DNA from: Amorphochlora amoebiformis
Lineage: Eukaryota; Cercozoa; Chlorarachniophyceae
Length of the DNA stretch: 64,000 nt
Direction: 5' to 3'
NCBI GenBank assembly: GCA_054601695.1
Contig: BAAHQB010000030.1
Span: forward strand, 744,001 to 808,000
The notes under the pieces were generated by a model, which was not told where the DNA came from, made no database searches, and worked only from the letters and a program-made list of their open reading frames with translations. Position numbers and translations under genes: made by a program. Below are positions 11,766 through 28,307 of the stretch, one piece after another. Numbering within the stretch: position 1 is the first letter of the stretch; the number at the start of each line of letters is the position of its first letter.

Positions 11766-12307
11766 TCTCCGATCGATGGATGTATCCACGAAGTCTGTGG
11801 CTCTCTAAGGAAGAATATTGCCGATATTTTAATTTCAATATTGGCCTATAGGGTAAGAGCAGATATCAGGCTATTATCAGTTGAATATGTGGCCGTGTAC
11901 ACGTGTCGTACCTATCACAAAGCAGACCGCCGATGTCAACGACACCTGCCTGCTGGACGGGCGCGATTTGCGACCGGAACATTACCATGAAAGAATTATT
12001 CTTTGCTGGGATAACTCTCAGTGTGCGATCTCTCATATTTTATGCGTGGCGTGGCGGAAAGACTTTCCACGCGGATTGATGATCGGTGCGATTCTATTAA
12101 GACATATTATCCGATTATCTTTTCCAGTTGAAAACTTTATACTAACCCTGTAATCCAGTTGGATCATTCTTGAGTCTGGTATTGAAACGTTCAGTTAGCG
12201 ACGCAGGGGTCGCCAAAGGTCCACCTACCCAGGCCACATCCGCTGCCTCGCTTCTATCATATTGCTCCCTCTTTCCAATCGTCTTATTATAATAATAAAA
12301 GGGAAGA
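11766..12307. promoter_or_regulatory. Divergent intergenic region, SELENOW / REJ-GPS receptor
   Basis: The 542-bp spacer between two diverging start codons (11765 minus, 12308 plus) is unique sequence without microsatellites and probably holds both promoters. A 90-codon open frame at 11881-12153 has no recognisable content and I do not treat it as a gene. No clear core-promoter motif stands out. Confidence 0.5.
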
Positions 12308-14444
12308 ATGGAAGCGTCGACAAGAATAACAGTGTTCTTTCTGACTGCCCTTGTGTTCGAGAGGTGGGGTTTTCCATACAGTGTAAAGTGTTTTTGAGCT
12401 CTCTCAATTCTACCTTTGATCCGGGAAAGATTTAGGTTTCACGTACGGTGCGTGTGTGTATGTGTGTTTGTATGCGTCTTTTTCATTCCGCTCAGGGGAG
12501 AATGTGGAGCTTTTTCAGGTCGAATACGTGAACGAGCAAGGGTACGGATAATGCATGTTAGATATATCCTTCACCGAATATCCTTCCATGCGACAATCTA
12601 ACCCCATTGTTACCCTAGAACCCTCCTGTACACACCGCCAGAAGAGATTCTCAACGCAATCTTCGCTCACATCTTCTTTCCTCACACCCTCCCATACCCA
12701 TCTCCGCCCACTTTAGCCCAAGCCTCCTTAGCATCAAAATCATCTTCGACTCAGCAACCAACACCCCTCACCTCCCATGTGAAGCGCTTCTCACTTCGAA
12801 TTCTACCCAAGCCGCCGGCCACCCGACGCACTGCACGTGGATTAATCCCCTAACCCTCCTTCTGCACCTTGGCCAAGGCTTCTCCCTCCATTTCCACGAC
12901 ACCGTTACGTTTCGACCAAACTCGATTGGGTCTGCGGCAGTTGGAAGCTCACCAACCATTCTTCCGACAAAGACTTCCATTCTGCTACAACCACCTCCCT
13001 ACTTCCAAAAACCTGAAGTTAGAATCAATGGTCCCAGAGTAGTCGGACCATGCGAGAATGTCGAGCTGTCCATCGGACAGTCGACTGGCGGCGGCGGGCG
13101 GGCCTGGACAGTCGAATGGAGCCATATACCCCAACGAACAGATTATGCGACCCCTCCTCCCAGCGATGTGTCCGCTGCGATCGTACGGGGCGGGCCTACT
13201 CTACGATTCGACTCGAATTCTTTGCCGGTCGGCTCGCATTGCTTCGAGGCGAGGATCAAGAACTGGGGCAGCCAGACAGCGGTTTCACGGTTTATGGTCC
13301 ATAGGGTCGAGAAGCCTGTGCCTGCAGTTCGATTGCCTTCTCAAGAGACAGTGATAGCTAAGACCGACAGAGATTTTGTGTACGTGGCAAAGGTGTGGTT
13401 GCCGGAGTGCTCGAAGGGCAACGTGAGTGTAGAGTGGAGGCAGACTGGGGGGGAACAAAAGATAAGTCTCGCGAATCCGAATACCGCAAGGCTCTATATC
13501 TCGAGAGCACAGCTTCTGGTATCTTACGTACCCCTCTTTTGACTTGTGTTGTATCGAACGTATATGTTATGAGTACGATAGGCATCATACGAGGGCACCA
13601 CACCCCTGTCTTGTTTTCCTTCTCTCACTGTTTTGCCGCTTAATTTCACACACAGGCCGCGGGGATCGGAACATACAACTTCACGATCATAGCTAGCACC
13701 TCGCTTGGGCACGTGTCTGGGTCAAATTCTGGGCATGCATCTACGAACGCCACCGTGAGTATCCACGTAGTTGGGGAAGAGCTGCGGATTGGGATGGCCG
13801 GAGGGGAGGAGAGGTGTTTATTTTTAAGCATTAGCATAATTCACACTCACACACACAGAGAGAGACATACATTTATTTACATATATATATATACATATAT
13901 ATATATATATTATATATATAATATATATATATATACGTATTAAATATATGTACTGAAAATATACATATATATATATATATAGAGTATTAAATATATGTAC
14001 TGAAATTATATATACATATATATATATATATATATAATTATATATATATATATATATATACATATAAATATATGTACTGAAATTATATATATATATATAT
14101 ATGCATATATACATAATATATATATATATATATAACACATATATATATATATATATATGCATATATACATATATATATAACATATATATATATATATGTT
14201 AAGGGAGGTGCCAGGTGGTCTTAATGGTAGAATGCTACGTTTTGAGGTTCTTAGCGCAGGCTTGACGGCTAAGTCGTTGACATACATCTGGACCCTAACC
14301 AATATAGCTACAGGTACACAAGCGTCACAAATACGTACAAACATATCATATATATTTATATGTTGACGTAAAATATGTATAATGTATATATTATATAAAA
14401 CGTCTGTAATTATATACACATATATAATATGTAATATATAATAG

Positions 14445-14485
<41 letters not shown>

Positions 14486-14517
14486 TATATATACATCTAT
14501 ATATATGTATATATGTG

Positions 14518-14562
<45 letters not shown>

Positions 14563-14563
14563 A

Positions 14564-14594
<31 letters not shown>

Positions 14595-15548
14595 TTATAC
14601 ATATATTGGTAAAATAAAAGTATAAACAACATGGAGGATGCAATATGATGGAGATCGCTGGAGATTCCGGAGAAATTTCTGAAGATCGTCCAGTCCATTA
14701 CCACACTGTACTCTCCGGTTGTAACAGGAAGAGACTATGAGGTGACAACACGTGACGTCACGCCATGTCACGCTCACGCCATGTCACGTTCCTCGAGCAT
14801 TCTTGTAGATCTATCGAAATTCTGAGAAATCCAACCAATGCTTAGAAGTTGTTCATAGTCATCGGTCAAAATCCAAACAGACTAAAACGAGCTTCAACCA
14901 AATCATGGACTACAGTGGTTTGCCATATCTGCGCTAACAATAATATATCTATTGGTACGTACATGTACATTATGTAATAAATTATATAATATATATATAT
15001 ACATATATATATATATATGTATATGATATATACATGCAATGTTTACGAACATGAATGAAACACCCTTCCCACCCTCATCCTAATCCTCTTCAGGCTCCAC
15101 CCGCCGCCTCTCCCCCTTCCCTCTCACCCAGTCGTATTTCTTTCTCAACACACATCTTCTCAACCAAAATTCTTACAATCTATCGGTTTATGCCCTAAAC
15201 ACTAAAGCCCAAATTCTCGCGACTGCCTCCAAGATCCTCACAGCAATCGACAAGCCAATACCGCTCGTCAATATAAGGGTTTCTACAACCCCATCCAATC
15301 TTTAACCTTAACCCTAAGCTTCCCTGAACCGTTACCCCTAGCCAAAGCTAAACCAAACCTCCATGACCCCGAATCATGTCTAACCCCTGCCAGACCAAAG
15401 GCCTATCACAGGAGCGGTATACACTTGGTATCCCGGTGGTGATTAATGCGGATAACGCCGATAAGGGGGTATATTTGGGCTTGGGGTTTGAGTAGTTGGG
15501 ATTTGGATATGGATAGTTGTTTATATGTATGAGTGTGCTTGTATTTAG

Positions 15549-15591
<43 letters not shown>

Positions 15592-15677
15592 TTATGTATA
15601 TCATGCATGTGTGTGCATGTGTGTGCATGTGGGTAACGTACATACATAATTTCACACTGTATACATATGTATATAAG

Positions 15678-15735
<58 letters not shown>

Positions 15736-16137
15736 ATATATATATATACATATATAATATATATATATATACATTTATGCATGTATGTATATATATATAT
15801 ATGTAATATTTATTTGTATGTAAAATATATAAATATGCATATATATATATATATACATGTATATATAATATATATATATGCACATATATCTTATATATTT
15901 ATGTACATATCAGCACATATATTTTAGGCCGACCTGACTTGGACTGTCGTTCCCCCCCTCCCATCTTCGTCCCTTCGCTCTCGCTCTGACATGTCCACCC
16001 TTATCCTCCTTCCAACCCCCCACACCCACTCTACAATGTTCGAAGTTGCAGTCACGGCTACTGATAAGACGTCGAGGCTCACGGCGTCTTCGAGGGTATG
16101 TATATGTACATGTAATGTATCGAAATAGGCAAATTAT

Positions 16138-16187
<50 letters not shown>

Positions 16188-16367
16188 GTATATATATGAT
16201 AAATATGAGCATGTTTGTATACACGCATACAATTACATACATAAGATATGTCTAAATATTATACACATACATATATACATGTTCATATGTATATCAATGA
16301 ATATTGAACATATATGATGCAGGTGAGGATTCGCGTCAACTTGCCACCGAGGTTCGGCGGTTGTGAG

Positions 16368-16417
<50 letters not shown>

Positions 16418-16441
16418 GTATATATAATATATTCATATTGC

Positions 16442-16502
<61 letters not shown>

Positions 16503-16542
16503 CATGTATATATATATATATGTGTATATTTGTAAAATGTGC

Positions 16543-16580
<38 letters not shown>

Positions 16581-17700
16581 TTGATATGCATTATAATATT
16601 TAGTATATATACATACATATATATATTACATATTATAATTATATTATTTATATATATATATATATATATACATCAAACATATTTATTAAGACAATTGAAA
16701 TACATATATATATATATATAATGTTGTATATAGGCGTCTCCCAAGACGGGGATTGCACTGGGGACAGTGTTCCGGATCACTTGCATGGTGGGACCACCCT
16801 CCCTCTTTCTCTCTCTTGTATCCTTCTTCTAACGATTTCTTGCTCGCTCCTCACTTTGACATCCCCTTCTCTTCTCTTTATTACCTCGCACTCTAACTCT
16901 GGGACTTCTTCCCTCTCACTCTATCTCTCCTCTATCCAATCTCTCGCTACTCACTCTTGCTTTATTTCTTGCGCTCATCCACTCTGCCAAATTCCCTCAT
17001 GTCTTGGCACACGCCACACTCTTTCTCTCCCTCGCAAAACACAAAAATTCACACTCACCATCTCTCTTCGTTTGTCCTCCCTCTTTGTTTCGGTTATTTT
17101 CTCCAAACCACCTCTAAACATCCTCTCAACCTCAGAACTGGTCGGATGAAGATCTACCCCTCTCCTACGCTTTCTCACTTACCCTCTCCCCCCCTCAAAA
17201 TGCCTCCCCTTGCCCTGAGAACCCCCAGCCTCCTTCACTCTACCTTCCGCTTTCGCCTGCCCAGCCCTCTCCGTTCTTGGACACTTACCTGCCGGGGCCT
17301 ATTCGCGGTAAGAATGGGAACATTCTGGAAATTCAAGAGAAGACGACTGTCAGGGCACGTGTGTTTGATGGATTGGGGGCAAGTGTTGATAGCTTCGTTC
17401 CCGTGAGGTTAGAGCTTTGTGTTTATAGTATATTTTATATCTCGGATGTAATATGATTTTTTATGAATGTATATACATATATTTATGTTGCAGCCTCTTC
17501 TTTAGTAGGAGTGTAGTTTTTGGTTTCTAGTATGTAGGCTATACATGACATTGGGTCGTTGTTGACCACTTTGGGTTGAGAATTCCCTTTTGCATGTGAT
17601 GCATTTAGGGGGTGGTTTAAAGTTTGGGAACGTTTGCGAGTATTACAGAACATTGCACTCCTTTGTAGATATCGATTACCAGATGTTTTGACCGAATATA

Positions 17701-17738
<38 letters not shown>

Positions 17739-17792
17739 CACGTATGTTTGTATGTAGAGTGAATACATGGTGATGTGGGACTCTTATGCATT

Positions 17793-17836
<44 letters not shown>

Positions 17837-18101
17837 ATATACATACATACTTATATTTCATACACATATTCATACATATTAACCTATATCACATACCAAC
17901 TCAGTGTGTTTCGTGGGCCTGGGGTTGAGTCGAAAACTCTGGTTTCAAGTCTGGAAAGACAACTTGAAGGAGGGGGGGCGGGGTTGGAGGTAGGTTACTT
18001 CGCGGTGAGCGTTTGCGAGGCTTTGGGGGTTGGGGCTGGAGGGAGAAGGGTGGTGGAAGCCATTATTAGCATGTTGGAGAGGTATGAAATTCTACGTATA
18101 T

Positions 18102-18149
<48 letters not shown>

Positions 18150-18513
18150 TTATACATATTAATACGAAATATGTCCATTTAAATTTGTGTCTAGTGCAAT
18201 ACATGTAATGTAACATTTATATAATATATATATACATGTTTGTATATATGTGTATATAGATACATATTGTCTGTCTGTGTGTATATATTGCGTTTGTGTG
18301 TGTATATTGCATGCGAAAACGTGCTTTCACATATTCATATATTACACATCTAAGGGTTAGGGTTAGAGCTAGGATTAGGTTAGAGTTAGGGTTAGGGTTA
18401 GGGTTAGCTAAATCAAACATGTTCCATTTTTGTACAATTAAATATATGTCCTCTTGGTTTGATTTTTCATAATGTTACGCATAAGACATATCTATTTATA
18501 TATATGCGATATG

Positions 18514-18560
<47 letters not shown>

Positions 18561-19215
18561 GCCTCACACACACGCACATATATATATATATATATATATA
18601 TAGGTTTCCTCAGGAATGGAAGGTTGGCCTCCGCCTCTTAGAAGAAGCAACGATGGTAAGCTGTAATACACAAACATACACTCAAGTGTATATATATATA
18701 TATATGTATATATGTGTGTACATATCTTTTGTATAATATATATATATATATGTGTATCTATCATATGTATATTAAGATATGATAACTACTAAGGTTCGAT
18801 GATGTAATTTCAGGATGCAGAGACGCTAGGTTTGGATAGGCTACGAGTACTTAGGCTCACAGAGACCCTTGCGGCTTCCATCGATGATAGTGGTAATACC
18901 TTATATCATACACACGATATGCATTTGTATATGTATAATATCAAGAACTAAAAATACTTCAGACGACGATGTCCTGGCAATTACGGAAGTGATAAGTAAT
19001 CTTATAGCCTCCCTCCAACCCTCAAATCACTCTACGACTCTCTCGGAGGAGACCGAAATAGCTGCCAGAAACCTCACCTCCCTTGTTCTCTCAAGGTTCC
19101 CTTTCTCCCCTCTCTCCCTTCTCTCTCACTTTCCCTCGGTGTATCGTACGTACTTCGGTTTGAATATGCGTTATTTGTACGCCTCGGATATACTAGAGAT
19201 ATACATATATATATG

Positions 19216-19265
<50 letters not shown>

Positions 19266-19310
19266 TGTGTGTCTGTGTGTGTATACATGTAAATGTAGAT
19301 GTAATATACG

Positions 19311-19362
<52 letters not shown>

Positions 19363-19442
19363 TATATATATATATATATATGCATGATTATTATATATGT
19401 ATATATATATATATTATCACATATGTTCATATATATATATAT

Positions 19443-19483
<41 letters not shown>

Positions 19484-19576
19484 GAAAATATATAGATACA
19501 TACACATAAGGTATACATGTTTATATACATACGTATTTACATAGATATAATATTATATATACATATATATATATGT

Positions 19577-19608
<32 letters not shown>

Positions 19609-19975
19609 AGCTGAAAACCACGTTCTGCTGTATACATCGTGTATACATATGTACATATTAACAACAGATCGATCGAAGGCTCAGAGGCAAATGAGATATT
19701 CACCCCGGCTCTCACAGTCGTAACCGCCAAGGTTTTCCCTCTTGCAATTTACCGCGAGTTTTCTGTATTTATATCTCGATTTCAGTTCTCTTTCTCTCCC
19801 CTAATGTACAAAATTATATATATATATATATATATATGTACAAATATATATTTATTTATGTTATTTTATCTGAATATATATATATATATATATATATTTA
19901 CATATGTACAATATATATATATGTATTATATTTGTATATGGATATATGTATATATCTATATATACATAATGTATA

Positions 19976-20011
<36 letters not shown>

Positions 20012-20083
20012 CATGTATATGAATATATATGTATATACTGCTAATTTATTTGTATATTACACATATATGTATTGTGTGCATAT

Positions 20084-20136
<53 letters not shown>

Positions 20137-20401
20137 ACGGATATGTACAACGGATGTATACACACACCATTAGCTTCCTCCTGGAATCCCTTCTATAAAC
20201 GTCTCCGGCCGTCTTTCCAACCTCGGCTTGACTGCCCGCCCTGTCACAGCCGAAACGGAAAGCTCTGTCAATATCAGTCTTACGCACATGAAAGCGTCTA
20301 CCTTACAGGGTCTTTCAGGTGTTCTATGAAGTTACACGTGTGTGTATGTATTATGTATGTGTTTATGCATGAAATTATGCATGATGTGTTTTTTTTTTTA
20401 T

Positions 20402-20438
<37 letters not shown>

Positions 20439-20758
20439 CATTTACTTATTTAAATATGTATGTATTATACATACGCATATGTCAAACCCACCCAGGATTC
20501 AACTCCACAAGCCTCTGGTCTGTTCGTGTCTCCATCGATGTCCAATTCTCCGGCAACCTCACTGTCCGGATACCTATCCCGGACACGTGTTCGGCTGAAG
20601 GACACGTGTCGAACCTGACTTGCTATCGGTGGGATGAGGGGAAAAGTGGATGGACCACAATAGGGGCAAGGATGGTTGGATATGATGAAGAGGCGAGGGT
20701 TATTGATTGTGAGGTGTGGATCTCTCTCTTTCTTTTGTGCACGTTTGATTTGTTTATA

Positions 20759-20798
<40 letters not shown>

Positions 20799-21926
20799 AT
20801 ATATGTACATCACATACATTTGTAATTACAAACCAAAAAGTTAATAAACAAAATTATTAATCCACGCATCCACATATATCGCATACATACACACCGATTA
20901 CATACCCTCAGGTCGATGAAAGCTCGGATTCGAGTGAGATCATAGTCATGGGTGGCCGCAGCGCAGATGAGGAGGTATCACAACCAACTAATACCTGTCG
21001 CGACGCTAAAATTGATCCAACTTTCCTACCCTCATCCTACCAAACCCAACCCTAACCCAACCCAAACCCTACTCTATTCCAACCTTAACCCTACCAAACC
21101 CACCCTGACCCCACCAAAATCCAATTATAATCCAGGTGAGCGACACAAATGTGGGCGTCTCGACTTTTGACAAGCACGATACCGAGGCGAGGTGTGGATT
21201 TCTAGTTTTGTGCTGTGAAAAATTCTTATTTTGGAATATTCTGAGAAATTCTTGACAAAAAGCTCTCACTTTCACTTGTTCTGAAGTCTCTGTGTCGAAT
21301 TCTAATTCAAACTGAATACATGTATACACAGATATAGTACATGTATACAGAGATATAATATACATACATATATATACATATATATATTGTGTGTGTTTGT
21401 ATATATATATATATATATATATATGTACATATATTTATACATATATAATATGTATATATATATTTATTTATTTGTAAAGACTTATATACATTAATATTTA
21501 TTTATATGCATACATATAAATATAAATATGTAAATATATATACACATATAAATACATATGTATAAATACATATAACACACACACACACATATATATTATA
21601 TATATATAATATATATATATATGTATATATAATATGTATAGATTCATATGGATGAACAATACTTACACGTATACATGTGTATATATACACACATATATAC
21701 ATAATATATATATATATAATATATATATGATATATAAAAATATTTGTATATATAATATGCATATCTATTATTATCTCTATCAACTCTCTTTGGATCGACA
21801 CCATTCGTCACGGGTTTTGATTTGGGTTTTTATTTGTCACAGCTTTTCGTCATTCAATCCTGTTATCGTTCTGTGTGCTATCTGTCTGGCTGTATTTGGA
21901 ACTCTATTCGGTTGGGATAATAAATA

Positions 21927-21974
<48 letters not shown>

Positions 21975-22045
21975 TACGTTATCGTTCTGTGCTATCTGTC
22001 GGCTGAATTGGAACTCTATTTGGTTGGGATGATGAATACATTTTC

Positions 22046-22081
<36 letters not shown>

Positions 22082-22524
22082 AATATATATAATATATGTG
22101 TATATATATAGTATGTATATGTTATATAATTTTTGTATGTTTTGTATATATACATATGTATGTAGGTATGATATACGAAAATATATATATATATATATAA
22201 ATATATATGTATATATTCTCGTATATCATATATACACATTCATATATATATATGTGTATATATATATATATATATACTTAATGTACGTAGATACTCAGTG
22301 TGATGTCTGCCAATAATTCAGCTCTATTAGAATCATAAGTAGATATACATTAATACTTTTATTTTATTAATATTATTATTATTATAATTATCACTGTTAC
22401 TATTATACTGTCCATTATTATTCTTATAGACGTTTCATATGATATATATATATATACACTACACATATATATATACATGTATATGTATATATGTATATAT
22501 ATATATGTTATATATACATATATC

Positions 22525-22555
<31 letters not shown>

Positions 22556-22610
22556 GCAGGTCTAGGCGTTGTGGACGATCGAAGGACTCGGGGTATCTAT
22601 CGTATATGTA

Positions 22611-22686
<76 letters not shown>

Positions 22687-22763
22687 AGGTACATATATAC
22701 ATAAATTCAAATGTACATATATGCATAAATAAGTAAAAAAAGATGTTATATATGTATATATAT

Positions 22764-22797
<34 letters not shown>

Positions 22798-23046
22798 GCA
22801 TATTACATACATACAGGTCTTTTCGTTGATCTTCAGTTTTGGCGCATCCTCAACACCACATATGAGGTATACATCACCCCGGCATCTTCCAATCTCTCCA
22901 AGAGCGCACAAAAAATCACTTAATTAGCCAAAATTACCCAAGAAAGAACAAATAACACGGGGGGCAATGTCACCTTAACCTAGCCTTTACCCAAACCCCG
23001 ACCTATCCTCATCCAGGTCTAATTATAGCCTCTGTACTAGCCGCAA

Positions 23047-23088
<42 letters not shown>

Positions 23089-23694
23089 ATGCAATATATA
23101 TATAGATGCACTGGCTCGAGCGGTCATGGATTTCTTTCCTCACGGTATACCCACAGTAGATGTATTAAGCACACGTAGCTCATACATATATATATATATG
23201 TAATTTTTATATATATATGTAATATATATATACACATGTATATATTCACATGTGTAAAACTTTTTGGGTAATTATGTGTGTATCCAGAGAGTAAAATGGA
23301 GCATCCGGTCGAACCATCCATATATCTCGATTTTCTTCCACCACAGAGCAGATTACAATGGGACAGCCAAGGTTTATACTTTTCAACTCCTCCCCCCTTC
23401 TGCGTTTCTCCTCCCTCGCTCTCACTCTTCCGAACTCTCAATTCTCTCAACTTACCCTTTCTTTCTATGTCGATGTATTTACTTCCTCTAGTCTCCATAA
23501 ATTCCCTACTCTCTCATAATCTCTTACGATCTGCCTATCAATTTTCCACTCTTTTGTTTCTCCCCAAGACCTGAATGCATATCAAATTCAAGCCCTAATC
23601 CTAATCCTAACCCTAATCGTAATCCCAATCTTCTAGCGGTCCATCATCCTGCTTGTTTTACTGTTCAATGCTATGACGGTATGAACGTTGCATA

Positions 23695-23731
<37 letters not shown>

Positions 23732-23859
23732 AATATATACATATATATTATGTATATAAATGCAATATATAAATATACATATATATACATACATATATAC
23801 ATATATATATATTTCCGTATATATATATATATATATACATATACATCCGCATTTATATC

Positions 23860-23912
<53 letters not shown>

Positions 23913-23942
23913 TTATGTATATGTAAATGTGTGGGCATATAT

Positions 23943-23976
<34 letters not shown>

Positions 23977-24103
23977 TATTCTTATGTATCTTTGTACAGG
24001 TCTTATTACTGTTATTCTCCGAGAGACAAAAGTTGCCATACATTTCGGCGTCTATATCTGCGTCTATCTTCTCTCTTGTTCTTGCCTTTCCGGTACAGCA
24101 TCA

Positions 24104-24164
<61 letters not shown>

Positions 24165-24454
24165 ATATAAAAAATATACATGTATATATACATATACATA
24201 TATATATATATATAAATGAACTTATAATATTCATTTCATCTCAGACCTATCCATGTATGTGTGACACATACACACATATCCACTATGAATTCAGTAGGAT
24301 ATCTAAATGCATTATGATACTTATAATGATAATATACATGTGTATATCAATATATATATATATATATTTACATGTGTGTGTGTAGATGTACGTATATACA
24401 TACATATCTATATAAATAAATATATTATAAAAATATATATATGTATAGTATATA

Positions 24455-24494
<40 letters not shown>

Positions 24495-24689
24495 CATATT
24501 GCAGCATGTGTAGCTCACACGGAATCTATAGCTAGTTAACTACGGATAGCTGAACTATGGTTAGATAGAGCAGACTAGTAGCCAAAAAGAGTCCCCAAGC
24601 AACCCTGGACTACTTTACCAGTGCACTATTCATTGCCTACTAGCATATTACCGGTGTATCGTACCGGTACACTAACAATATATATATTT

Positions 24690-24735
<46 letters not shown>

Positions 24736-25255
24736 GTATGTATACATAAATATATGTATATATATATATATAATATAATATATATATATAAATATATATG
24801 TAAATATTTATTTCAGGTGCCGTATACTCTTCTGAAACTGCTTCGACGACAGGTTATATTGAGCTACTATGACCATAATTCATCTGTAAATATATCTATA
24901 TATATTATATGTGTATATATGTATACATATATGTGTATATATTTCTACGTAAACATACCTCTTACAAATGAATAAAAATGTCATACGTCTAAATATATCA
25001 GGTGTACAATATAACCTACAAACGCATATATATATATATATACATATATATAATTGCATACATATATGTGCAAATTATACCAAAAAAGGTCCCCGAGCCA
25101 CTCGCTATCGAGCCCCCAGAAACACATGCATCAACCGTTGGAGCATGCTGTGCGCGCGTCACGATCGCCCTTATGGAGGCAATTTAACCTGAATACATTA
25201 AAAAAATACATTTTGACATACATATATATATATATATAGATATGTAGATACTTAC

Positions 25256-25297
<42 letters not shown>

Positions 25298-25308
25298 GTA
25301 ATATACCA

Positions 25309-25341
<33 letters not shown>

Positions 25342-25566
25342 TACGTGTATACATGTATATTTTTGTACATATGTGTATACATATATGTAATAACACATAT
25401 ATAAATTATATTATAATGGATTATAATATACAGATATATTTAAAAATCTGTATACATATAGATATATATATATATATATGTGTGTGTGTGCAATATACAG
25501 CTCGTGTTAGAGGACCGTTATACCGGGGAGTCCCGGATGCCAAAAAAGGATGAAAAATCAGAGGGG

Positions 25567-25603
<37 letters not shown>

Positions 25604-25735
25604 TTACATATACTATATATATATATATATGTATGTGTATATACATATATATATATATATATGCATACTAAGGAAAAATTTATATGGATATAGATACCTG
25701 TTTGTGCCATACACTATTTTCTATTTTGCATATAC

Positions 25736-25767
<32 letters not shown>

Positions 25768-25823
25768 TATAATAATATATATATATATATATACATGTAT
25801 ATATATTCATATGTGTATATATA

Positions 25824-25867
<44 letters not shown>

Positions 25868-26130
25868 CACATATATATATATAATATATATAAACATACA
25901 TATATATATATATAATGTACATTACACATATACACATTATATAAATATTTGTAGGAAAATCGGAGAAATAACTCGAATAAAGAAGAATCGAACGGCAGAT
26001 ACATTTCGCGTTCTCGGTTGGGATTCTCTCTCTTTTCATTCTTCCGCCAAACATATCCAAACACATTTTATATATAATATATATATATATAACTATCTAA
26101 CAATATATAAACATTTGTATTATATAAAAT

Positions 26131-26171
<41 letters not shown>

Positions 26172-26470
26172 ATGTATGTACATATATCTATATATATATA
26201 TTATATATATATAGGTTTGAAGCCCAGGGGGCAGAGAGGTATGGGTACTACCTTACTTAAGCGGAAGGTATATGTTTATACTTCGTATACATACATGGAT
26301 ATATCTATGTATATTTATATACATAATATAATATAAATATGCATATATGTATGTATATATAAATACATATATACATAAAAATATATTTGTGTACATATAC
26401 ATATGTCTGTGTGTATGTATATACAGTTATTAATATACTTTATATATGGCACATATGTACACACACATGG

Positions 26471-26511
<41 letters not shown>

Positions 26512-26584
26512 CACATACATACATACACATACATATTATATACATATATATACATACACATATGCATACGTACAATATATGTAC

Positions 26585-26622
<38 letters not shown>

Positions 26623-26963
26623 GCATATATATATATATATATATAATATATGTATTATCATTATTATTAGGGCACTGAATTTCATACTGGACTTCCTGGG
26701 GTACCAGGTATTGGAATATTTATATACGTATAACTATAATATGTATATCTATGTGTGTTATACATATATACATATAAACATATATCTTTATGTTCTGTCA
26801 TACGCCAACGTCACCCAATTTTTGCACCACTCTTTAACTGTGTCACATGCGAAGGGAATTCAGAACCCGCAGTGGTTCATCACAACACAAATGATGTACA
26901 TAGCCTAAATACTACAAACAAGAAACCAAAAACCAAACTTCTACTAAAGAAGAGGGTGCAACA

Positions 26964-27023
<60 letters not shown>

Positions 27024-27640
27024 TATATATATACGTATGTATGTATATGTATTAATTCACATTATCACTTATAATTTAGGCCCCTGGATTGAAGAGATGG
27101 ATAAGTTCGAGAATAACTACTGGCGTAAGAAAGACTATGTGGTGAGAGCCAATAGAGTCAGAGAGAGAGAGAGAGAGAGAGAGAGGGCAAGAGACGGGCT
27201 TGAGTAGACTGACAGCGAATGAGGGCCGAGAGAGAAGATTATTCGAGAACCATCATGAGCGAGACAATGAAAGATAAAGAGATGAAGAGAGAAAGATGAA
27301 GAGAGTGAAGGAGATAGGCATAGATCAAGACTACGTCAACACAAAGCATGTTCTCAAAAATCATTGTCTCAGAATCAACGAGGAAGTGTTTGTGGGTGCA
27401 TCCACATAAATATGCATTTGGCGAAACTTACGATACATTAAATCTCATATATTTGCGCATGCATTTTTATATCTTTTATATATATATATATATATTCTAG
27501 GTTGCAGCAGGGGCTGTTATATTTGCCTTTGGGTGCGTGTTTGTTGCATCAGTTGTCGCCTTTACACTCCGTGAAAGGTCATATCTCATATTTCACGGGG
27601 AGAAAATTACAAATCGGCACTGAAATATCGAGTGCGGGAA

Positions 27641-27681
<41 letters not shown>

Positions 27682-27965
27682 TATATAGGTATTATTACAC
27701 GAAAATATATAAATTCATGTATGTCAGGGGTGTATATACGGAAACGTGGTTGAAATTAGTCGTGCAGCTATTTGCAGAGGACTTTATGGTATTTATACAT
27801 ATTCGTATATTTGTAAATATACATATTTACACATATAGTTATACACACATATACATATGTCTATGTACACATATATATAGTTATATACATTTATCTATAA
27901 ATAAATATTATATATATATATATACATGTGCGGAGGACTTTAGGGTTAAATCTTGCATGTACTGT

Positions 27966-28001
<36 letters not shown>

Positions 28002-28111
28002 ATATATGTGGGTGCGTCTGTGTGTATGGCTATTTCAGAGGGCTTCATGGTATACATTACATATACTTGATGCATCCATATATATATATATATATATGTA
28101 TATGTGTATAT

Positions 28112-28159
<48 letters not shown>

Positions 28160-28240
28160 CACATGTGCAAATTGTATGCAAATATAAACATATATTGTAC
28201 AAACCTTCATGTTGGTAGATAAAATGTATACACTGTATTT

Positions 28241-28307
<67 letters not shown>

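Noticed and set aside
11881-12153. 90-codon open frame between SELENOW and the receptor
   Set aside because: No recognisable motif and no splice partners. It lies in the divergent promoter region.
14205-14300. Possible tRNA (GGTAGAATGCTACG resembles a D-arm)
   Set aside because: No acceptor stem or anticodon/T-arm could be folded from the flanks.
25000-25190. Exon with a GC donor after LMEA
   Set aside because: The acceptor lacks a pyrimidine tract and the donor is non-canonical. Left unresolved, not counted as support.
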